Source of the DNA: Bifidobacterium breve
GTDB lineage: Bacteria > Actinomycetota > Acidimicrobiia > Acidimicrobiales > Ilumatobacteraceae
Reading direction: 5' to 3'
Assembly (NCBI GenBank): GCA_943325425.2
Contig: CALPPJ020000059.1
Location: 1 to 7,388, forward strand
DNA: 7,388 nt
Shown here: piece after piece, positions 6,150 to 7,388 of the stretch
Numbering within the stretch: the stretch's first letter is position 1
How the letters are laid out: each line of letters begins with the position of its first letter
The notes under the pieces: generated by a model
What the model was told of the DNA's origin: nothing
Seen by the model: the letters and a program-made list of their open reading frames with translations, nothing else
The model's database searches: none
Program-made: the position numbers and the translations under genes

Positions 6150-6920
6150 CTATTGATGCGCTGGGCAGTACGACTTGTGGAAACACCAGTCGCATAGTTT
6201 GGTTTTATTACATGCAAACTTCTCGGTCGCACACGCCTGATCAATTGCTTCTTTTGTTTCCACAATCACTCCACGAGCGACAGCAAGTTTCACAGGCGTC
6301 ACCGAAATTTCGTGATTCGCGCTGTGCTTCAGATACAGCAACTGCAACTTGGACGTTTCTTCTTGATCGGCCGATTCAAACATGAGTGCATAGGCCAAAA
6401 GCTGAAAGTACTTTTCGTCTTCTGACTTAAACTTCGGATTAGGTATTGCTCCGGTTTTGTAATCACTAATGATGAGTTTCCCGTCGTCGTCGTCATAGAG
6501 AAAACGATCAACGTAACCCTTCATACGAACGCCATCCACATCTGTAAAGAGTTCGTATTCCATATTGATGAGTTCAGTTTGTTGTGGATCTTCAATTTTC
6601 CACAAATTAGTCATGCACTCAAACGCAGTCTTTTTGAAGTCAATGATTGAACCCATTGGCTTTTCGAGTGCTGTCACTTGGGCTTCCCATTCGCTGGTAT
6701 TCCAGCGTTCGGTGGCCATTGCCTTCACTGCTTCAACAGTTCGTGCCTCAGCATCAAGTTGATAGAAGTGTTCAAGCACCTCGTGGACGAAGGTGCCGAT
6801 ATGGGTATGCCAAGTTGGCGGTTCGACAATTCTGTCGATACGCGAAAACTTAAATTTCATCGGACATTCGCGATACGTCGTGATGGACGATGGCGACAGA
6901 TACTCCGGCGGTTCAAACAT
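6150..6920 (-). CDS. PD-(D/E)XK nuclease family protein, RecB/Cas4-like with Fe-S cysteines
   Basis: This is a single-domain RecB-type nuclease of 256 residues with no helicase attached. The N-terminal motif is SPSSITTYRECPMKF (9-23). The nuclease core follows: His46 in GTFVHEVLEHFY, Glu121, Asp138 in GYVDRF, the Asp153-x-Lys155 pair in IISDYKTG, and Gln173/Tyr177 in the QLLAYALM motif. Cys19 plus Cys243, Cys246 and Cys252 in CDWCFHKSYC form the four-cysteine pattern that in AddB, Cas4 and related exonucleases binds a [4Fe-4S] cluster stapling both ends of the fold. The role is probably DNA end processing or repair, but this is family inference. No CRISPR array or cas gene is in the window, so Cas4 function is not supported. 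The ATG at 6918-6920 lacks a recognisable ribosome site; a later start would lose Cys19. The gene is the most AT-rich here (20 of 60 G+C over 6541-6600), unlike the adjacent nuoN. Confidence 0.88.
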   Translation of the reverse strand: MFEPPEYLSPSSITTYRECPMKFKFSRIDRIVEPPTWHTHIGTFVHEVLEHFYQLDAEARTVEAVKAMATERWNTSEWEAQVTALEKPMGSIIDFKKTAFECMTNLWKIEDPQQTELINMEYELFTDVDGVRMKGYVDRFLYDDDDGKLIISDYKTGAIPNPKFKSEDEKYFQLLAYALMFESADQEETSKLQLLYLKHSANHEISVTPVKLAVARGVIVETKEAIDQACATEKFACNKTKLCDWCFHKSYCPAHQ

Positions 6921-6946
6921 GTGTTCAGTCTGTCACTTGGCTGTGG

Positions 6947-6971
6947 CAGTTTTGGGGAGACCCCCACACTG
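6947..6971 (-). terminator. imperfect hairpin downstream of nuoN, possible terminator
   Basis: CAGT at 6947-6950 pairs with ACTG at 6968-6971, and TGGGG at 6953-6957 pairs with CCCCA at 6962-6966 around a 4-nt loop, with a small internal loop between the two stems. It lies 14 bp past the nuoN stop and before the nuclease start, the right place for a nuoN terminator. No T-run follows on the transcribed strand, so the call is tentative. The nuclease could also be read through from nuoN. Confidence 0.35.
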
Positions 6972-6985
6972 AATTTAGTGAAGGG

Positions 6986-7388
6986 CTATTTTGCGATTTG
7001 CAAAGCTGCTTGCGAGGCGTCAATCAACCAGCTCGGCCAGACGCCAACGAGCAATGTGAAGAACGCTGAACCAGCCACCACAATTCCAGCGGTGAACGGA
7101 ACCTGGATGGCTTCACGCTTATCGTCGCCCGACTCTTCGTCGCTCAACCACATGCTGATCATGATGCGCAAGTACAAGAGAGCTGCAATCACCGAAGCAA
7201 CCATGGCAATAATTGCTATGGCATAACTCTGATTTGCCGCGGCGGCTTGAATGACTCCGAACTTGGCGATGAAGCCCGATGTCAGCGGCATTCCGGCCTG
7301 AGCTAACAAGAAAACCGTCATCGCGAGAGCAAGTGCAGGACGCTCTTTGCCAAGGCCACGGAACGAACCAATATCGCTGCCGTTGTCG
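6986..7388 (-). CDS. nuoN: NADH-quinone oxidoreductase subunit N, C-terminal part (5' end beyond window)
   Basis: NuoN is one of the three antiporter-like, proton-pumping membrane subunits of complex I. The last 133 residues are visible; the reading frame is open to the right edge and the start lies outside. The visible part starts DNGSDIGSFRGLGKERPALALAM, the loop and following membrane segment of NuoN, and continues with LAQAGMPLTSGFIAKFGVI. The lysine in AKF sits where a functionally important lysine lies in E. coli NuoN. It then has YLRIMISMWL and the final hydrophobic segment ending in VGVWPSWLIDASQAAL. About four hydrophobic segments can be seen. The similar subunits NuoL and NuoM are less likely because the end of the protein matches the NuoN pattern and length. 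The stop TAG is at 6986-6988. In a standard operon nuoN is the last gene. Here a nuclease gene and then unrelated genes follow on its downstream side, with nuoA 6.1 kb further on in the same direction. Confidence 0.93.
   Translation of the reverse strand, partial: DNGSDIGSFRGLGKERPALALAMTVFLLAQAGMPLTSGFIAKFGVIQAAAANQSYAIAIIAMVASVIAALLYLRIMISMWLSDEESGDDKREAIQVPFTAGIVVAGSAFFTLLVGVWPSWLIDASQAALQIAK

Noticed and set aside
6147..6161. GCGC...GCGC repeat across the convergent junction of hydrolase and nuclease genes
   Set aside because: It is only a 4-bp self-complementary stem overlapping the nuclease coding end and has no T-run, so it is not credible as a terminator.
6150..6920. Cas4 identity for the PD-(D/E)XK nuclease
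   Set aside because: The Fe-S cysteine pattern is shared by several RecB-like families. There is no CRISPR array, cas1 or cas2 in the window, and the protein is longer than typical Cas4.
6972..6977. TAAATT on the minus strand as a possible -10 box for the nuclease gene
   Set aside because: The nearest -35-like TTGCAA is about 20 nt upstream, too far, and the transcript would begin just before the hairpin at 6947-6971. One weak hexamer is not enough.

Overview
The window reads as bacterial chromosomal DNA, most likely from an uncultured actinobacterium. This rests on the NuoA/NuoB/NuoN sequence types, a short stand-alone Fe-S RecB-type nuclease, a threonine dehydratase of about 400 residues and several genes with weak or absent Shine-Dalgarno sites. 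The lineage is an inference from remembered family patterns, not a database result. Gene density is very high: every base is in a gene or in a gap of about 70 bp or less. I saw no tRNA, rRNA, CRISPR array, insertion sequence or phage gene.

Layout, left to right. (1) Positions 1-881 hold the start of a leftward complex I operon, nuoA then nuoB; nuoB runs off the left edge. (2) Just upstream of nuoA on the same strand is a stand-alone class I glutamine amidotransferase-like protein (952-1647). It is divergent from a threonine ammonia-lyase (1692-2894, rightward) across a 44-bp gap. (3) The lyase converges on an aldehyde dehydrogenase, and a perfect 18-bp inverted repeat fills most of the gap between them (2895-2941). 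(4) An Old Yellow Enzyme-type flavin oxidoreductase and the aldehyde dehydrogenase form a tight leftward pair (5403 down to 2952). They are divergent from a PuuD-like gamma-glutamyl-GABA hydrolase family protein (5445-6140, rightward). (5) A leftward PD-(D/E)XK nuclease with a four-cysteine Fe-S signature (6150-6920) follows. (6) The C-terminal part of NuoN, also leftward, enters from the right edge (6986-7388).

Most of the genes are ordinary housekeeping or catabolic enzymes. ilvA supplies 2-oxobutanoate from threonine. The oxidoreductase, aldehyde dehydrogenase and C26 hydrolase could form a small catabolic module for an enone, aldehyde or gamma-glutamyl-amide substrate. The complex I genes flank everything else.

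Two things stand out. First, nuoN lies about 6.1 kb upstream of nuoA on the same strand, the reverse of the usual nuoA-to-nuoN order. This suggests either two neighbouring nuo clusters or a split, permuted operon. Second, base composition is a mosaic: GC-rich nuoAB, amidotransferase and 5' ilvA, a clearly AT-richer stretch from mid-ilvA to the nuclease, then GC-richer nuoN. I did not find a convincing undescribed system; the findings are structural and contextual oddities.
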